Positions 51,203-60,064 of a DNA stretch of 64,000 nt are shown here, one piece after another (position 1 is the stretch's first letter; the number at the start of each line of letters is the position of its first letter). Under the pieces are notes generated by a model. The model made no database searches and had not been told where the DNA came from. It saw only the letters and a list, made by a program, of their open reading frames with translations. The DNA comes from Marivita sp041725935 (GTDB taxonomy: Bacteria > Pseudomonadota > Alphaproteobacteria > Rhodobacterales > Rhodobacteraceae). The position numbers and the translations under genes were made by a program. The DNA lies in assembly GCA_041725935.1 (NCBI GenBank), contig JBGRQD010000002.1, positions 186,001 through 250,000 of the forward strand. Reading direction: 5' to 3'.

Positions 51203-52165
51203 TCATTCGATCCAGCCGCGCTCGCGGTAGTACTGCTCTGCGCCCGGATGCAGCGGTGCGCTGAGACCGGCCGAGATCATGTCTTCTTCAGCAAGATCGC
51301 CAAAGGCGGGGTGCAGCCCCTTGAAGCGGTCGAAATTGTCGAACACGGCCTTGACCACGGTATAAACCACATCATCCGGCACATCTGCCGATGTCACAAA
51401 CGTCGCCTTGACGCCGAAGGTTTCGGTTGCTTCATCGTTGCCGGAATAAAGACCACCCGGAATGGTCGCCTTGGCGTAATAGGGGTTCTCTTCGACCAGC
51501 GTATCAATCGCCTCACCAGTCACGTCCACGAGCCGCGCATCGACAGTCGAGGTGGCTTCCTGGATCGACCCGTTCGGGTGGCCGACCGTGTAGATGATCG
51601 CATCGACCTTGTTGTCACCCAGCGCTGCCGACTGTTCGGCGGGCTTGAGTTCCGAGGCCAGCGCGAAATCGTCGCTGGAGCGCCCCATCGCCTCAAGCAC
51701 GACATCCATCGTCGCGCGCTGTCCGGAACCGGGGTTGCCCACGTTGACCCGCTTGCCGAACAGGTCATCGAATTCGGTGATGTTGCTGTCGGCCCGGGCC
51801 ACCACGGTGAACGGCTCGCCATGAACCGAGAATACGGCTCGCAAGTTTTCGAACCCGTCACCTTCGTATTCGGACGACCCGTTATAGGCATGGTACTGCC
51901 AGTCGGACTGGGCCACGCCCATATCCATGTCACCCGCCTTGATCGCGTTGATATTGGCGATCGACCCGCCCGTGGAGGGCGCTGTGCATTTCAGGTTGTG
52001 ATCGGACGTGCCGCGGTTCACCAAGCGGCAAATGGACTGGCCCACGACATAGTAGACGCCGGTTTGCCCCCCTGTCCCAATGGTGATGAAACGCTCCTGC
52101 GCCGTTGCGGCTTGCGCGCAAAGCGCTGCCGTTGCCGCCAAAGCGGTTAATTTTAAATTGATCAT
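51203..52165 (-). CDS. TAXI family TRAP transporter solute-binding protein
   Basis: A 320-residue periplasmic protein with signal peptide (KLTALAATAALCAQAATA). The TAXI hallmarks are ITIGTGGQTGVYYVVGQSIC near the N-terminus of the mature protein and GNPGSGQRATMDVVLEAMG in the middle. It delivers the substrate to the fused permease 117 bp downstream. TAXI ligands known so far are small carboxylates and amino acids such as glutamate. Confidence 0.94.
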   Translation of the reverse strand: MINLKLTALAATAALCAQAATAQERFITIGTGGQTGVYYVVGQSICRLVNRGTSDHNLKCTAPSTGGSIANINAIKAGDMDMGVAQSDWQYHAYNGSSEYEGDGFENLRAVFSVHGEPFTVVARADSNITEFDDLFGKRVNVGNPGSGQRATMDVVLEAMGRSSDDFALASELKPAEQSAALGDNKVDAIIYTVGHPNGSIQEATSTVDARLVDVTGEAIDTLVEENPYYAKATIPGGLYSGNDEATETFGVKATFVTSADVPDDVVYTVVKAVFDNFDRFKGLHPAFGDLAEEDMISAGLSAPLHPGAEQYYRERGWIE

Positions 52166-52302
52166 GTCTTTCTCCCAGTTGGCTTTTTGTGTCGGTGTCT
52201 CTGTCGGTATTTCGGACAGGATACTCTTGAACAGGAACAGTTTACGGACGCCTTTCGGTCACTCGTGACGCGGTCGGCCGGAGCACCGTTATTGGTGCAA
52301 CG

Positions 52303-52899
52303 TCAGAAGGACGGCGGCGTACACGCACTGACGACAACGCACGGAGTGTCGCCAAGGTTCCGAAATCTGTGCGGCAATCGGCTGTCGAACAGATATCCGT
52401 CCTTCGGGTTGAGCACCCGTACATGGTCACCCACTGTCACTTCGATGGTGCCGGATATGACGATTCCGGCTTCTTCACTCTCGTGAACCAACATGCCGGG
52501 TCCGGTGTCCGCTCCCGGCGGGTATGTTTCGTGCAACATCTGCAACGCATGTAGCGACGCGTTCCCAACCTGGCGCAGCGAAACACGTGCAGCACCTTCG
52601 CTCAGCCCGATCTCCTGCGGCGACAACTCGATAAACTCGTCGGCACCATAAAAGAACTTGGGTCCGTTCGTTTCCTCGATCTCCGAAAAGAACTCGGACA
52701 TCGTCATCGAGACTGCATCAAGCAGCCGCTTCAACGATGCAACGGACGGGCTTGTCTTGTTTTGCTCGATCAGCGAAATCGCGCCACTTGTCATACCGGC
52801 CCGCATCGCAAGATCCCGTTGCGAGAGACCCTTGCTTCTTCGAGCTTCCTTCAACTTGCCGCCGACATCCATCCGGTCTGGTACGTTCGCTGTCATCAT
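52303..52899 (-). CDS. XRE-cupin transcriptional regulator (PuuR-like)
   Basis: A 198-residue regulator. The N-terminal HTH (about 12-66, RRSKGLSQRDLAMRAGMTSGAISLIE) is fused to a C-terminal cupin (about 125-195, MLVHESEEAGIVISGTIEVTVG). This is the architecture of PuuR, which controls putrescine catabolism, and of related amino-acid and sulfonate regulators. It lies between the TAXI gene and a divergent class III aminotransferase. A 16-bp palindrome abuts its start codon, so it is likely self-repressing. Two ATG codons (52899 and 52896) are both possible starts. Confidence 0.92.
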   Translation of the reverse strand: MMTANVPDRMDVGGKLKEARRSKGLSQRDLAMRAGMTSGAISLIEQNKTSPSVASLKRLLDAVSMTMSEFFSEIEETNGPKFFYGADEFIELSPQEIGLSEGAARVSLRQVGNASLHALQMLHETYPPGADTGPGMLVHESEEAGIVISGTIEVTVGDHVRVLNPKDGYLFDSRLPHRFRNLGDTPCVVVSACTPPSF

Positions 52900-52901
52900 G
52901 T

Positions 52902-52917
52902 GCTTAGAATTCTAAGC
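52902..52917. promoter_or_regulatory. Palindromic operator at the start of the XRE-cupin gene
   Basis: GCTTAGAATTCTAAGC is a perfect 16-bp palindrome ending 2 bp before the ATG on the minus strand. A repressor bound here would block initiation; it is the probable autoregulatory site of the XRE-cupin protein. The palindrome also occupies the place of the ribosome binding site. Confidence 0.65.
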
Positions 52918-53165
52918 GTCCGCTGACTGGAGGGTCAACCCTTGTATTCCAGTTTTTCTCATAAATACTCCGAATCAGGCCGAAACGATTAAGACGCAGC
53001 GGATAAAAGTACGAAAATACTAATCAAGCGCGGGCAATGAACGCACATGGCGAGACAATCAAGCGAGCACGGTGCGTTCTGTGTAACCCGCCAGCTTTTC
53101 GCTATCTTCGGACTAAGCTGCCCGCGCAAATACAGAACCGTACTCAAGATCAGGACCAAGCCGAG

Positions 53166-54485
53166 ATGTCGCATATTTTCCCACGTCACTCCAAGCTGAA
53201 CGCGCCTGTCGCCGTTGCGGGCGACGGGTGTTACCTGATCGACAAGTCGGGCAAGCGATATCTTGACGGATCAGGCGGGGCCGCCGTGTCCTGTCTAGGT
53301 CATGGCGACAGGATGGTTATCGACGCCATCAAGGCGCAGCTCGACACGCTGGCCTTCGCGCATACCGGGTTCTTCACTTCCGAACCTGCTGAGGAACTGG
53401 CCGATCTGCTGATCGAACACGCGCCAGCGTGGCTGGATCGCGTTTATCTTGTGTCGGGCGGATCAGAGGCGGCAGAGGCTGCAATCAAGCTCGCGCGACA
53501 GTATTTCGTCGAAAAGGGCGAACCCAGACGCGGCAAGCTGATTGCCCGCAAGCAAAGCTACCACGGCAACACGATCGGAGCGCTCAGCGCGGGCGGCAAT
53601 GAATGGCGGCGGTCGCAATTCGGCCCGCTGCTGCTGGATGTGAGCCATATCGACCCGTGTTACGAATACCGCCTGCGTGAAGAAGGCGAGAGCCTCGAAG
53701 AATACGGGCAACGCGCCGCGCAAGCTCTGGAGGATGAAATCCTGCGCCTGGGACCGGATACGGTGATGGCGTTCATGGCCGAACCTGTGGTGGGGGCGAC
53801 CGCCGGTGCTCTGGTCCCCGCCCCGGGGTATTTCGAGCGGATCCGCGAAATCTGCGACCAGTACGGCGTTCTTCTTATCCTTGACGAAGTGATGTGCGGC
53901 ATGGGCCGGACCGGATCGCTGTTTGCCTGCGAACAGGACGGTGTGGCACCGGATATCGTGTGTATCGCCAAGGGTCTGGGCGCGGGCTATCAGCCCATCG
54001 GGGCCATGCTCTGCACCGCCGAGATTTACGAGACGATTGCGCAGGGCACGGGGTTTTTCCAGCATGGGCACACCTATGTCGGGCATCCTGCCGCGGCGGC
54101 GGGTGGGCTTGCCGTTGTGACAGCCTTGCTGGAGCGCAATCTAATCCCGCGCGTACAAGTCCAAGGCGAAGTGCTGCACGCACGGCTGGTCGACCGGTTT
54201 GGCCAGCATCCCCATGTCGGCGATATTCGGGGACGCGGGCTGTTCCGCGGCATCGAACTGGTGCGCGACCGCGAGACCAAGGCGCCGTTCGATCCGTCCG
54301 ATGGCGTTGCGGGAAAGATCAAGAAGGCGGCGTTCGAGGCCGGTCTGATCTGCTACCCGATGTCCGGAACGATAGATGGGCGGAGGGGCGATCATATCCT
54401 GCTGGCCCCGCCCTTTATCATTGAGGATGCGCAGATCGACGAGCTGACCGACAAGCTGGACACGGCCATCGCCGCGGTGCTCTGA
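53166..54485 (+). CDS. Class III aminotransferase (aspartate aminotransferase family)
   Basis: A 439-residue PLP enzyme. The start is set at ATG 53166 (MSHIFPRHSKLNAPVAVAGDG); an upstream frame from 53037 lacks family similarity. Motifs: VSGGSEAAEAAIKLARQY (phosphate contact), LLILDEVMCGMGRTG (pyridine-N Asp), and CIAKGLGAGYQPIG with the Schiff-base Lys. Omega-amino acid, putrescine or taurine-type amines are usual substrates. It is divergent from the XRE-cupin gene, so it is probably controlled by it and part of the same amine pathway. Confidence 0.9.
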   Translation: MSHIFPRHSKLNAPVAVAGDGCYLIDKSGKRYLDGSGGAAVSCLGHGDRMVIDAIKAQLDTLAFAHTGFFTSEPAEELADLLIEHAPAWLDRVYLVSGGSEAAEAAIKLARQYFVEKGEPRRGKLIARKQSYHGNTIGALSAGGNEWRRSQFGPLLLDVSHIDPCYEYRLREEGESLEEYGQRAAQALEDEILRLGPDTVMAFMAEPVVGATAGALVPAPGYFERIREICDQYGVLLILDEVMCGMGRTGSLFACEQDGVAPDIVCIAKGLGAGYQPIGAMLCTAEIYETIAQGTGFFQHGHTYVGHPAAAAGGLAVVTALLERNLIPRVQVQGEVLHARLVDRFGQHPHVGDIRGRGLFRGIELVRDRETKAPFDPSDGVAGKIKKAAFEAGLICYPMSGTIDGRRGDHILLAPPFIIEDAQIDELTDKLDTAIAAVL

Positions 54486-54629
54486 CTACAGGTTCCGGCC
54501 CTGCCAGCCAGGATTGTCGCAAAACATTCGCACCGGCATCACACCCTCTTTGCAATCTTGCGCAAGCAAGGCGCGCATGTCCCGCGGCTGTCGTCGGGGC
54601 TTTCCCACGAACACCCCGAGGAATGTGAC

Positions 54630-55424
54630 ATGCTGAAGTTTCTGGTCCTGAGCGACCTGCATCTGGTTGACGAAAACGAAACATCCCACGGCCTGGACAC
54701 GCATCTGCGGATGCAGAAGGCCGTGGAATGGATCAACACCTACCACAAGGACGCCGAGTTCTGCGTTCTGGCGGGCGATCTGGCGGATATCGGCTTCAAG
54801 GGCGCGATAGACCCCTATCACCGGCTCAAGGCGCTGGTCGATCAGTTGGACATGCCCTGTCACATCACCATCGGCAATCACGACAACCGCGACACCTTTG
54901 TGTCGATCTTCGGAGAGGAATGTCGCGCCGAGACCGGGTGCATAGACAAGGTTGTCGATGTAAAGGGCTACCGGGTGATCCTGCTCGACAGCGTTGTCGA
55001 AGATAAAGAGCACACCCATGGCGGGCAGCTGTCGCAGCGCCAGCTGGACTGGCTCGAGGCGCGGCTGGCCGAACATGACGGGCCGGTTGTCGTCATCCTG
55101 CACCACCACGCCAACCCGCTGCATGTGCGGGTCGACCGTATCATCCTCGAAGACGGCGCGGCCTTCGCCAAGGTGCTCAAGACCCACAAGGATGTGCGGC
55201 AGGTGATCGCCGGCCATGTGCATTTCACCTCTTGCGGGCTGTGGCACGGCGTTCCCTTCACCACGCTGGCGGGCAACCACTACAACGTGACGGTTCCCCT
55301 TGAGGTCAGCGCCAAGGTCGACCGGCTCTGGGGTCCGGCACAGATGGCGGTGGTTCTGGGCAACGCGGACCAGACGCTGGTGCATTTCGACAATTACCTC
55401 GAAGGCAACGCCGTCCTGGGATGA
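54630..55424 (+). CDS. Metallophosphodiesterase (CpdA/GpdQ-like)
   Basis: A 264-residue class III calcineurin-like phosphoesterase. The start is ATG 54630 after GAGGAA. The dimetal-site motifs are all present: SDLHLVD, LAGDLADIG, IGNHDNR, ILHHHANPLH and IAGHVHFTSCG. GpdQ-type enzymes hydrolyse glycerophosphodiesters and cyclic nucleotides. Directly upstream of the ugp transporter genes, it probably releases glycerol-3-phosphate from imported or external diesters. No signal peptide, so cytosolic. Two hairpins follow the stop codon. Confidence 0.9.
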   Translation: MLKFLVLSDLHLVDENETSHGLDTHLRMQKAVEWINTYHKDAEFCVLAGDLADIGFKGAIDPYHRLKALVDQLDMPCHITIGNHDNRDTFVSIFGEECRAETGCIDKVVDVKGYRVILLDSVVEDKEHTHGGQLSQRQLDWLEARLAEHDGPVVVILHHHANPLHVRVDRIILEDGAAFAKVLKTHKDVRQVIAGHVHFTSCGLWHGVPFTTLAGNHYNVTVPLEVSAKVDRLWGPAQMAVVLGNADQTLVHFDNYLEGNAVLG

Positions 55425-55439
55425 CTGAACTCCGGCCTG

Positions 55440-55479
55440 TGCCCCGTTTGCGGGGCATGGGCCCTGCCCGGTTCGGGCA
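55440..55479 (+). terminator. Tandem hairpins after the phosphodiesterase gene
   Basis: TGCCCCG-TTTG-CGGGGCA (55440-55457) and TGCCCG-GTT-CGGGCA (55465-55479) are perfect stems without T runs. They may stop or trim the phosphodiesterase transcript before the ugp promoter. Confidence 0.5.
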
Positions 55480-55508
55480 CTGTCACGAATTTGAGTCAAA
55501 ACTGTCTC
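55480..55508 (+). promoter_or_regulatory. Pho-box-like repeats upstream of ugpB
   Basis: Three 7-mers occur with exact 11-bp periodicity: CTGTCAC (55480), TTGAGTC (55491) and CTGTCTC (55502), each followed by a 4-bp AT-rich spacer. This is the PhoB box layout (CTGTCAY repeats with 4-bp spacers); the middle unit is weak. It lies 120 bp before the ugpB start. PhoB control of ugp is well established in other proteobacteria. Confidence 0.6.
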
Positions 55509-55627
55509 GGTTCGGATTCGAAATGTTCCGACAACATTCATCTAAGCGTCAGATGACCGTCGCGTCCTCCCCATAGGTCACACCCGTGCGCCGCAAGCGC
55601 GACACGGATTTCTTTATGGGGAATGTC

Positions 55628-56959
55628 ATGAAATCAACCTTCATCAGCGTCTTTGCCGTCGCAGCCGCCTTTGGTGGCGCTGCCTCTGCGCAGGACAGGA
55701 TCGCGTTCGAATACTGGTACGGCCTTGGCGGGTATCTCGGCGAAGTGGTGGCGCAGACCTGCGACCGCTTCAACCAAAGCCAGACCACCTACGAAATCAC
55801 CTGCGTCGGCCAGGACGGTTATGCAACTGCCGTGCAGAACACCATTGCCGCCTTCCGCGCCGGCAAGCACCCGACCATCGTGCAGGCCTATGATGCCGGA
55901 ACCGCCGACCTGATGATGTCGGGAGAGTTTTACCCGGTCCAGCAGATGATGGCCGATTTCAACATCGACATCGACTGGGACAATTATTTCCCCGGCATCT
56001 CGAACTACTACGCCGCGTCGAATGGTGAACTCTTCTCGATGCCGTTCAACTCGTCCACGCCGGTGATGTATTACAACGTCGATGATCTGGCCGCCGCCGG
56101 TATCGAAGCACCCCAGACTTGGGAAGACTTCGAGGCAGGCCTACGCGCGCTCGAAGCCGCACAGCCCGAGAAGTGCAACTATGCGTACGAGCCGTCCACA
56201 TGGATCGACCTCGAGCAGTTCTCGATGGCGCATGGCGTGCCGATCGCGACAAAGAACAACGGCTATGACGGTCTGGATGCGGAATACGTCTACAACACCA
56301 CCCAGCACGTCACCCACATGGAAAACATCAAGACATGGCTGGACGAAGGCCTGCTTGAGATCAAGACCAGCCAGGGTGGTATGAATTCGCGCGACGCCTT
56401 CGCGCAAAACCAGTGCTCGATCTATTTTGGGTCGATCGCGTCGCACGCCACCGTGCATGCCTCGGCTGTCGACGGCCTGAACTGGGATGTCGCCATGATC
56501 CCGATCTATGAAGGGTTCGAGCGCACCAACACCGTTGTCGGCGGCGCATCGCTTTGGGTTCTGTCCGGCAAGACCGAGGACGAGTACCGCGGTGCGGCTG
56601 AATATCTGAAGTTCTTGGCCACTCCCGAAGAAGAGAAGTTCTGGGTGTCCAATACCGGCTACATCCCGGTGACCAAAGCCGCGTTCGAGCAGCTGACCGC
56701 CGAAGGCTTCTATGAAAACGCTCCCTACAAAGGCCGCGAAGTCGCGATGAAGTCGCTGACCTATACCGACCCGACACCGCTGACACGCGGCATCCGTCTG
56801 GGTGGCTTCATTCAGGCCCGTTCCGAATGGACCGCCGAAGTCGAAGCGGCCCTTGCCGGACAAAAGACCATGCAGGAAGCGCTCGACACCGCCGTGTCGC
56901 GTTCGAACGACGTACTGCGTCGCTTCGAGCGCACCTATCGCGGCAAGCAACTTCCCTGA
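55628..56959 (+). CDS. ugpB: sn-Glycerol-3-phosphate-type ABC transporter substrate-binding protein
   Basis: A 443-residue periplasmic protein; ATG 55628 follows GGGGA. The signal peptide is KSTFISVFAVAAAFGGAASA. The mature start IAFEYWYGLGGYLGEVV and the segment FNSSTPVMYYNVDDLAAAG match UgpB-type family 1 binding proteins. It captures glycerol-3-phosphate or glycerophosphodiesters. Followed by two hairpins before ugpA, which usually keep binding-protein mRNA more abundant than permease mRNA. Confidence 0.9.
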   Translation: MKSTFISVFAVAAAFGGAASAQDRIAFEYWYGLGGYLGEVVAQTCDRFNQSQTTYEITCVGQDGYATAVQNTIAAFRAGKHPTIVQAYDAGTADLMMSGEFYPVQQMMADFNIDIDWDNYFPGISNYYAASNGELFSMPFNSSTPVMYYNVDDLAAAGIEAPQTWEDFEAGLRALEAAQPEKCNYAYEPSTWIDLEQFSMAHGVPIATKNNGYDGLDAEYVYNTTQHVTHMENIKTWLDEGLLEIKTSQGGMNSRDAFAQNQCSIYFGSIASHATVHASAVDGLNWDVAMIPIYEGFERTNTVVGGASLWVLSGKTEDEYRGAAEYLKFLATPEEEKFWVSNTGYIPVTKAAFEQLTAEGFYENAPYKGREVAMKSLTYTDPTPLTRGIRLGGFIQARSEWTAEVEAALAGQKTMQEALDTAVSRSNDVLRRFERTYRGKQLP

Positions 56960-56972
56960 TCGCTGACATCCT

Positions 56973-57025
56973 GCCCGGTTGACGGGCTTTTACCACCGCT
57001 CCGTCCCGAGATTTTCGGGGCGGAG
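56973..57025 (+). promoter_or_regulatory. Hairpin pair between ugpB and ugpA
   Basis: GCCCG-GTTGA-CGGGC followed by TTTT (56973-56991) looks like a weak terminator. CTCCGTCCCGA-GATT-TTCGGGGCGGAG (56999-57025) is a strong stem. Their position suggests partial termination or 3'-end protection of ugpB mRNA. Confidence 0.6.
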
Positions 57026-57046
57026 ATGTCCTAACGGGGTCGAACC

Positions 57047-57928
57047 ATGCGACGCGCCTATTTCAAGAACAACTGGATCGCCGCGCTGGTCGTGGCTCCG
57101 CAACTTCTGATCATCTTCGTTTTCTTCTACTGGCCCACCAGTCAGGCGCTTTACTGGGCGTTCACCTTCGAACAGCCCTGGGGCGGCGGCAATGAATGGG
57201 CCGGATTCGAGAACTTCCGCGCCATTCTGACCGACGACCGCTACTGGCAATCGATCCGTGTCTCTATCGTCTACGCCGCCGGTGCCACCATCCTGTCCAT
57301 GGGGATGGCGCTGATCCTTGCGGTCTTTGCCGACCGGCAATTGCGCGGCTACAAATATTACCGCATCGGCGCGATCTGGCCCTACGCCGTCGCGGCCCCT
57401 GCGGTGGGTCTGGCATTCCGCTTCATCTTCAACCCGTCAGCCGGGATCATGTCCTACGTGAACGCGGCCTATCCGGGGTTCTGGGATCCGATCCTGAACG
57501 GCGATCACGCGCTGCTGATGGTCATCATCGCGGGCGCATGGAAGCAGGTGGCCTACAACTTCATCTTCTTCCTTGCCGGATTGCAGTCGATCCCGCGTTC
57601 GCTGATCGAGGCCGGCGCGATGGACGGGGCTACCGTGCTGCGCCGGATGCGCGACATCCAGTTGCCGCTGCTCGCGCCCACGTTCTTCTTTGTGCTGGTC
57701 ATCAACATCACCGACAGCTTCACCGACAGTTTCGGCATCGTCGACACGATGACAGGCGGCGGCCCGGCCCGCGCCACCAACCTGATGGTCTACAAGATCT
57801 ATGTCGATGGCTTTCAGGGGCTCGACTACTCGGGTGCGGCGGCACAGTCGATCATCCTGATGTTCCTCGTCATCGCGCTGACCGTGGTCCAGTTCCGCTA
57901 CATCGAACGCAAGGTGCATTACACATGA
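57047..57928 (+). CDS. ugpA: Glycerol-3-phosphate-type ABC transporter permease UgpA
   Basis: A 293-residue inner-membrane subunit with six helices. The EAA loop is EAGAMDGATVLRRMRDIQLPLL (Glu-Ala-x-x-x-Asp-Gly, near 186-207), which contacts the ATPase. The N-terminus FKNNWIAALVVAPQLLIIFVFFYWP is typical of UgpA. The stop overlaps the next start by 4 bp (ATGA). Confidence 0.92.
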   Translation: MRRAYFKNNWIAALVVAPQLLIIFVFFYWPTSQALYWAFTFEQPWGGGNEWAGFENFRAILTDDRYWQSIRVSIVYAAGATILSMGMALILAVFADRQLRGYKYYRIGAIWPYAVAAPAVGLAFRFIFNPSAGIMSYVNAAYPGFWDPILNGDHALLMVIIAGAWKQVAYNFIFFLAGLQSIPRSLIEAGAMDGATVLRRMRDIQLPLLAPTFFFVLVINITDSFTDSFGIVDTMTGGGPARATNLMVYKIYVDGFQGLDYSGAAAQSIILMFLVIALTVVQFRYIERKVHYT

Positions 57929-58941
57929 CCCAGGCAGATCTTCCTCTTGCGTCCGCGATCCGCGACCCCGAGGCCCGTGCAACCAATCCCCTGCGCAAAC
58001 GGCGCATGCCCGGCATGGTCGAGAACACGCCGCTGTTGAATATCCTGACACACGTGATCCTGCTGTCAGGCATGATCATCCTGCTTTTCCCGATGTATCT
58101 GGTGTTCAATGCCGCGACACTGACCTTACAGGAGGTCAACGCCCAGCCCGCCCACCTGCTGCCCGGTGACCAGTTCTGGAACAACATGCGGGAGGCCTGG
58201 GTGACACGGGATTTCGGGCAGAAGTTCGTGAACTCCCTGATCGTGGCCGTGGGCGTTGTGACCGGCAAGATTGTCATCGCCTGCATCACCGCCTTCGGCC
58301 TTGTGTTCTTCGACCACAGGCTGCGGATGCCGATCTTCTGGGCGGTGTTCATCACGCTGATGCTGCCTTTGGAGGTTCGGATCGTCCCGACCTACGCGGT
58401 TGCCGCCAACGCGCTGCAGCCGTTTCAGATGATCCTGGACTGGACCGGCATCAGCTGGCTGATCCGGACCGTGTCCGGGATCGAGGTGGCGCTGGAATGG
58501 AACATGCTCAATTCCTACACCGGGCTAATCGTGCCGCTGATCGCCACGGCGACGGGCACGTTCCTCTATCGTCAGTTCTTCCTGACCATCCCCGACGAAC
58601 TGGTCGAGGCGGCCAAGATGGACGGTGCCGGCCCGCTGCGGTTCCTCGGAGAAATCCTCGTGCCGCTGTCGCGCACCAATATCGCGGCGCTGGCCACGAT
58701 CATGTTCGTCTACAGCTGGAACCAGTACCTCTGGCCGCTCCTGATCATAACCGACCCGAGCTACGGCGTCGTCGCGGTCGAGCTGGGCAAGCTGGTGCCC
58801 GACACCAATTCCACCGGCGGCGCCATTCCCAACTGGCACATCGCCATGGCGGGCACGCTCATCGTGACCGTGCCTCCGGTGATCGTCGTCATCTTCATGC
58901 AGCGCTGGTTCGTGCGCGGCCTGATCAACACCGATAAGTGA
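57925..58941 (+). CDS. ugpE: Glycerol-3-phosphate-type ABC transporter permease UgpE
   Basis: A 338-residue second permease. The N-terminal tail (to about 40) is longer than in E. coli UgpE. Six helices follow; the EAA loop is VEAAKMDGAGPLRFLGEILVPL. The extra segment LQPFQMILDWTGISWLIRTVSG between helices is usual in the family. Translationally coupled to ugpA. Confidence 0.92.
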   Translation: MTQADLPLASAIRDPEARATNPLRKRRMPGMVENTPLLNILTHVILLSGMIILLFPMYLVFNAATLTLQEVNAQPAHLLPGDQFWNNMREAWVTRDFGQKFVNSLIVAVGVVTGKIVIACITAFGLVFFDHRLRMPIFWAVFITLMLPLEVRIVPTYAVAANALQPFQMILDWTGISWLIRTVSGIEVALEWNMLNSYTGLIVPLIATATGTFLYRQFFLTIPDELVEAAKMDGAGPLRFLGEILVPLSRTNIAALATIMFVYSWNQYLWPLLIITDPSYGVVAVELGKLVPDTNSTGGAIPNWHIAMAGTLIVTVPPVIVVIFMQRWFVRGLINTDK

Positions 58942-58951
58942 GGGCATCCCC

Positions 58952-60064
58952 ATGGCCAATATCGACATCCGTCAAGTCCGCAAGTTCTACGGCAAGGACG
59001 AGATCATCCACGGCGTCGACCTGACCGTGAACAACGGTGAATTCGTTGTCATTCTCGGGCCGTCAGGCTGTGGCAAGTCCACGCTCCTGCGGATGATCGC
59101 CGGGCTCGAGGACATCTCGGACGGCGAGATCTCCATCGGTGGCACCGTGGTCAACGACCTCGAACCGCGCCAGCGCGGCTGCGCGATGGTGTTCCAGAAC
59201 TACGCGCTGTATCCGCACATGACCGTCGCCGAAAACATCGGCTATGCGCTCAAGGTGGCGGGCATGAAGAAACCCGAGCGGCTGGAAAAGGTCCGCACGG
59301 TGGCAAAGTCCGTGGGCCTCGAAGAGTTCATGGACCGCAAGCCGGGCCAATTGTCCGGTGGCCAGCGCCAGCGCGTTGCAATGGCCCGTGCGATCATCCG
59401 CGAACCCAAGGTGTTCCTGTTCGACGAACCGCTGTCGAACCTCGACGCCAAGCTGCGCGTCCAGATGCGCCACGAGATCCGCCGTATCCACACGCGGATC
59501 AAGGCGACATCGGTTTTCGTGACCCATGACCAGCACGAAGGCATGACGCTGGCCGACCGCATGGTGATCATGAACAAGGGCACGATCGACCAGGTCGGCA
59601 CCCCCGAAGAGGTCTACAACCGCCCCGCCACCGTCTATGTCGCGGGTTTCATCGGGTCGCCCGCGATGAATTTTCTGTCCGGCCAGGTGTCGGCGGAACA
59701 AAGTGCGATCCTGCTGGCCGATGACAGCCGCGTCGAGATCGCCAGCGAACACGCCCGCGCCCATGCCGGCGCGCTTGTTCAGCTCGGCCTGCGCCCCGAA
59801 GACCTGACGCTCTGTGCGCCCGGATCGGGGCATCTGACCGGAACTTTTGATTTCTACGAGGAACTGGGATCGGCCGGGCTGTATCACCTGATGATCGAAG
59901 ACGTGCCCTTCTCTGTCCTGTCGCCGACCAAACCCCGCTTCCAGCACGGCGACCCGGTGGGTGTGCTGGCAGACCTCAACAAGTTGCATGTCTTTGCCGC
60001 CAAGGATGGCGTGCGGATCGACATGGATGCAAACGTCACTCGCCAGATGGAACCCGCAGAATGA
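58952..60064 (+). CDS. ugpC: Glycerol-3-phosphate-type ABC transporter ATPase UgpC
   Basis: A 370-residue ATPase. Walker A is GPSGCGKST (about 37-45), Q-loop FQNYALYPHM, signature LSGGQRQRVAMARAI, Walker B VFLFDEPLSNLDA, and the switch His in VTHDQ. A C-terminal MalK-like OB/TOBE domain (about 240-360) provides the regulatory interface. GAGGG ribosome site. Stop overlaps the EEP gene by 4 bp. Confidence 0.94.
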   Translation: MANIDIRQVRKFYGKDEIIHGVDLTVNNGEFVVILGPSGCGKSTLLRMIAGLEDISDGEISIGGTVVNDLEPRQRGCAMVFQNYALYPHMTVAENIGYALKVAGMKKPERLEKVRTVAKSVGLEEFMDRKPGQLSGGQRQRVAMARAIIREPKVFLFDEPLSNLDAKLRVQMRHEIRRIHTRIKATSVFVTHDQHEGMTLADRMVIMNKGTIDQVGTPEEVYNRPATVYVAGFIGSPAMNFLSGQVSAEQSAILLADDSRVEIASEHARAHAGALVQLGLRPEDLTLCAPGSGHLTGTFDFYEELGSAGLYHLMIEDVPFSVLSPTKPRFQHGDPVGVLADLNKLHVFAAKDGVRIDMDANVTRQMEPAE

